Positions 62,134 through 64,000 of a DNA stretch of 64,000 nucleotides are shown in pieces; position 1 is the stretch's first letter; every line of letters starts with the position of its first letter. This stretch comes from Verrucomicrobiota bacterium (GTDB lineage: Bacteria > Verrucomicrobiota > Verrucomicrobiia > Limisphaerales > Pedosphaeraceae): contig JAJPHR010000009.1 of assembly GCA_021325145.1 (NCBI GenBank), forward strand, positions 62,001 through 126,000, given 5' to 3'. The notes beneath the pieces were generated by a model. That model saw nothing but the letters and a program-made list of their open reading frames with translations. It was not told the origin of the DNA and did not search any database. Position numbers and translations under genes: made by a program.

Positions 62134-63444
62134 ATGAAGAGCCGCCGCCAGACAGTCCTTCACGAAATCGGTTTCAGAGTTGTGCTTTGTGCATCAGCAT
62201 TAGCACTGGCCCTGGCAGCTTCCAGCGCATCGGCAGGGCAAGGCCTTTACTCGATCACCGACCTGGGCACTCTTGGTGGTTCACAAAGCGCCGCCTACGG
62301 CATCAACAACGCCGGGCAGGCGGTGGGATCGGCCGACGTCACCACCACGAGCCCCATTTCCAAACACGCATTCCTATATACCAACGGAGTAATGACTGAT
62401 CTTGGCGTGCTGGGCACGTATACCTCCGTGCAGGGGACGGTCAGCGTGAGCGAAGCGGACGGAATCAACAGCACAGGCCAGATTGTCGGGTTCTCTTATA
62501 ACAGCAGCGGCGCCATTCATGCTTTTCTTTACGATCAAGGACAAATGAATGACCTGGGTGTGTTGGCCATTGCCCAGCAGTCCAAGGCTGACTTTATCAA
62601 CGACAGCGGCCAGATCGTCGGTTGGTCAGTGCCCGCAGGGCCGCAACATGCCTTTCTGTATGACGGCGCAAACATGAATGATTTGGGCACGTTGGGCGGC
62701 ACGGCGAGTTTTGCCTACGGCATCAATAACTCCGGCCAGATCGTGGGGGATTCCTGGACCAACACCAGCGCGTTGTCGGATATCGCTTTCATTTACAGCA
62801 ACGGAGTGATGACCGCGCTCGGCAGCCTGGGCAACTTGCCCGCGATCCAGGCGCTGGCCATCAACGACAGCGGCCAGATCGCCGGATATGCGGGCGGGGT
62901 TGATACCGGCGGCCCAACTGTCAAACACGGTTTTCTCTACAGTGGCGGAACGATGACCGATCTTGGAAATCTCGGTGGGTATTATACAAACGTCGTGCCG
63001 AGCGCCATCAATAACAGCGGCCAGATCGTAGGCGGGATTAGCGGCTACCAAACCGCGGCACATGCCTTCCTTTACAGCGGCGGAACCATGAGCGACTTGA
63101 ACAATCTTGTTGATCCCGGATCGGGTTGGACCCTCACTCGCGCCACGGGCATCAACAACAATGGGCAAATCGTCGGCATCGGTACCAACCCATCCTTCCG
63201 CTCGCATGGTTTCCTCCTGACGCCGCGGCCCGCTTTACGAAACCTGCGGCTGAGCGGCGGGCAGGCGCAGTTCGACTTGTCGGGCATGACTGGTGTGACC
63301 TATCGCGTCGAATATGCATTGTCGCTGCCGACGACGAACTGGCTCGTGCTCACCAATTTGTCCATGTCGGCCTCACCGGTGCAGATCATGGACACGACGA
63401 ACACCAGGACTGGGGAGCGCTTCTATCGAGCGGTTCAGCCTTAA
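62134..63444 (+). CDS. Secreted HAF-repeat protein
   Basis: 436 residues from ATG 62134. A signal sequence (about 14-35, ending SASA) precedes about seven repeats of the HAF type: DLGTLGGSQSAAYGINNAGQ, HAFLYTNGVMTDLG, HAFLYDQGQMNDLG, HAFLYDGANMNDLG, HGFLYSGGTMTDLG, HAFLYSGGTMSDLN and INNSGQIVG-like units, which fold as a beta-propeller. The C-terminus FYRAVQP is like other verrucomicrobial secreted tails. The function is unknown; it is extracellular or cell-surface. Confidence 0.85.
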   Translation: MKSRRQTVLHEIGFRVVLCASALALALAASSASAGQGLYSITDLGTLGGSQSAAYGINNAGQAVGSADVTTTSPISKHAFLYTNGVMTDLGVLGTYTSVQGTVSVSEADGINSTGQIVGFSYNSSGAIHAFLYDQGQMNDLGVLAIAQQSKADFINDSGQIVGWSVPAGPQHAFLYDGANMNDLGTLGGTASFAYGINNSGQIVGDSWTNTSALSDIAFIYSNGVMTALGSLGNLPAIQALAINDSGQIAGYAGGVDTGGPTVKHGFLYSGGTMTDLGNLGGYYTNVVPSAINNSGQIVGGISGYQTAAHAFLYSGGTMSDLNNLVDPGSGWTLTRATGINNNGQIVGIGTNPSFRSHGFLLTPRPALRNLRLSGGQAQFDLSGMTGVTYRVEYALSLPTTNWLVLTNLSMSASPVQIMDTTNTRTGERFYRAVQP

Positions 63445-63461
63445 TGGGTCGACCGATTTCG

Positions 63462-64000
63462 TTACTTGAACAAATTCGGAAGGAACGTGGTCAAGGGCGG
63501 GAAATAAGTGATGAGGAGCACGCCGATGAGCAGCACGAGAAGCATCGGCAGGACAGCGCGGGTGACTTCGATCATGGGTTTGTTGAAGCGGTAGGAAGAG
63601 AGGAGAAGATTAAGACCGACGGGCGGCGCGAGAAAACCAAGTTCCATGTTGGCGAGAAAAATAATGCCGAGATGGACGGGATCGAGTCCAAAGGCCACGC
63701 CGATGGGCACCAGCAGCGGCACGACTACCACAATGGCGGCGTAAATTTCCACGAGGCCGCCAATGAGGATCAGCACAACATTCATCCCGAGCAGGAACAG
63801 CCACTTCGATTTGATCGTGGTGGTGGACCATTGCACCAGTTGGCCGGGAATTTGGGCATCGACGAGGTAATGGGTGAATCCGAGCGCCACGCCCAGGATC
63901 AACAAAACGCCTCCGACGAGCAGGCCGCACTCGGTAATCACGCGCGGCAGATCCTTGAACGGGCGCAGGTCGCGATGAATTACGGTCGCGACCAGCAGGG
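63462..64000 (-). CDS. TRAP transporter large permease (DctM), C-terminal part
   Basis: The gene runs off the window. The visible 179 residues hold helices of the DctM family, with LVEIYAAIVVVVPLLVPIG, LDPVHLGIIFLANMELGFLA and PPVGLNLLLSSYRF, the conserved 'GxxxPPVGxxL' ending. It is the large membrane subunit of a tripartite ATP-independent periplasmic transporter for organic acids. The small subunit and binding protein are outside the window. The frame continues upstream of the first internal methionine to base 64000. Confidence 0.9.
   Translation of the reverse strand, partial: LLVATVIHRDLRPFKDLPRVITECGLLVGGVLLILGVALGFTHYLVDAQIPGQLVQWSTTTIKSKWLFLLGMNVVLILIGGLVEIYAAIVVVVPLLVPIGVAFGLDPVHLGIIFLANMELGFLAPPVGLNLLLSSYRFNKPMIEVTRAVLPMLLVLLIGVLLITYFPPLTTFLPNLFK

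Overview
The window looks like a chromosomal segment of a soil- or sediment-type Verrucomicrobiota (Pedosphaera/Limisphaerales-like). This is an inference from several traits: GC-rich DNA, a PEP-CTERM protein ending in FRRRK, secreted proteins of a kind I associate with this phylum (an 'YSVNVVGYVNVV' protein and repeats closing in FYRVV/FYRAV), KDO transferase (a Gram-negative envelope), many FG-GAP, HAF and TPR proteins, and abundant seven-nucleotide tandem repeats. No rRNA is present. I see one tRNA (Glu, CTC) and no CRISPR array, prophage or intact insertion sequence.

Layout. 1-12.5 kb: a truncated response regulator, membrane proteins, a DMT permease, a thioredoxin-like [2Fe-2S] ferredoxin, pterin dehydratase, KDO transferase (waaA), a NhaD/CitMHS-type antiporter, a cupredoxin-like membrane protein, a uronate-isomerase-like protein and an HtrA-type protease. 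12.6-22 kb: large exported proteins (DUF3352-like, Fn3/IPT/Ig, ten FG-GAP repeats, coiled-coil TPR) and YjbQ. 22-47 kb: a block dominated by five polytopic GT-C-type glycosyltransferases with C-terminal TPRs, two tandem sulfotransferases, a fused membrane/spermidine-synthase-like protein, an HNH nuclease, tRNA-Glu next to a RelE-like toxin, an orphan GspC-like protein, a PEP-CTERM protein and a zinc-type alcohol dehydrogenase. 47-54.7 kb: RluA, a HemW-like radical SAM protein, a DUF6580-like membrane protein, a YfcE-like phosphoesterase, and a secreted lysyl oxidase divergent from a His-motif secreted protein. 54.7-55.6 kb: a non-coding stretch with helically phased repeats. 55.6-64 kb: an MFS transporter; an operon of a tetraether-synthase-like radical SAM protein, a small membrane protein and an Lgt-like protein; small zinc-ribbon membrane proteins; a second response regulator; a HAF-repeat protein; and the end of a TRAP permease.

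How the genes may work together. The clearest functional unit is the minus-strand operon TMTC-like glycosyltransferase - sulfotransferase - sulfotransferase (30487 to 26958). With four more GT-C/TPR proteins nearby it suggests a protein or surface glycan modification locus. The second unit is the Tes-like radical SAM protein, 102-aa membrane protein and Lgt-like protein (59624 to 57112), where the Lgt-like protein lacks the canonical HGG histidine. This points to unusual lipid chemistry rather than ordinary lipoprotein maturation.

The DNA also carries a second layer. Seven-nucleotide repeats sit at two equivalent cytoplasmic loops of three paralogous glycosyltransferases. A dispersed palindromic repeat is copied in several intergenic regions and once, in frame, inside the alcohol dehydrogenase. 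Several long hairpin or MITE-like elements are also present. Functions are from reading motifs by eye; no database search was possible.
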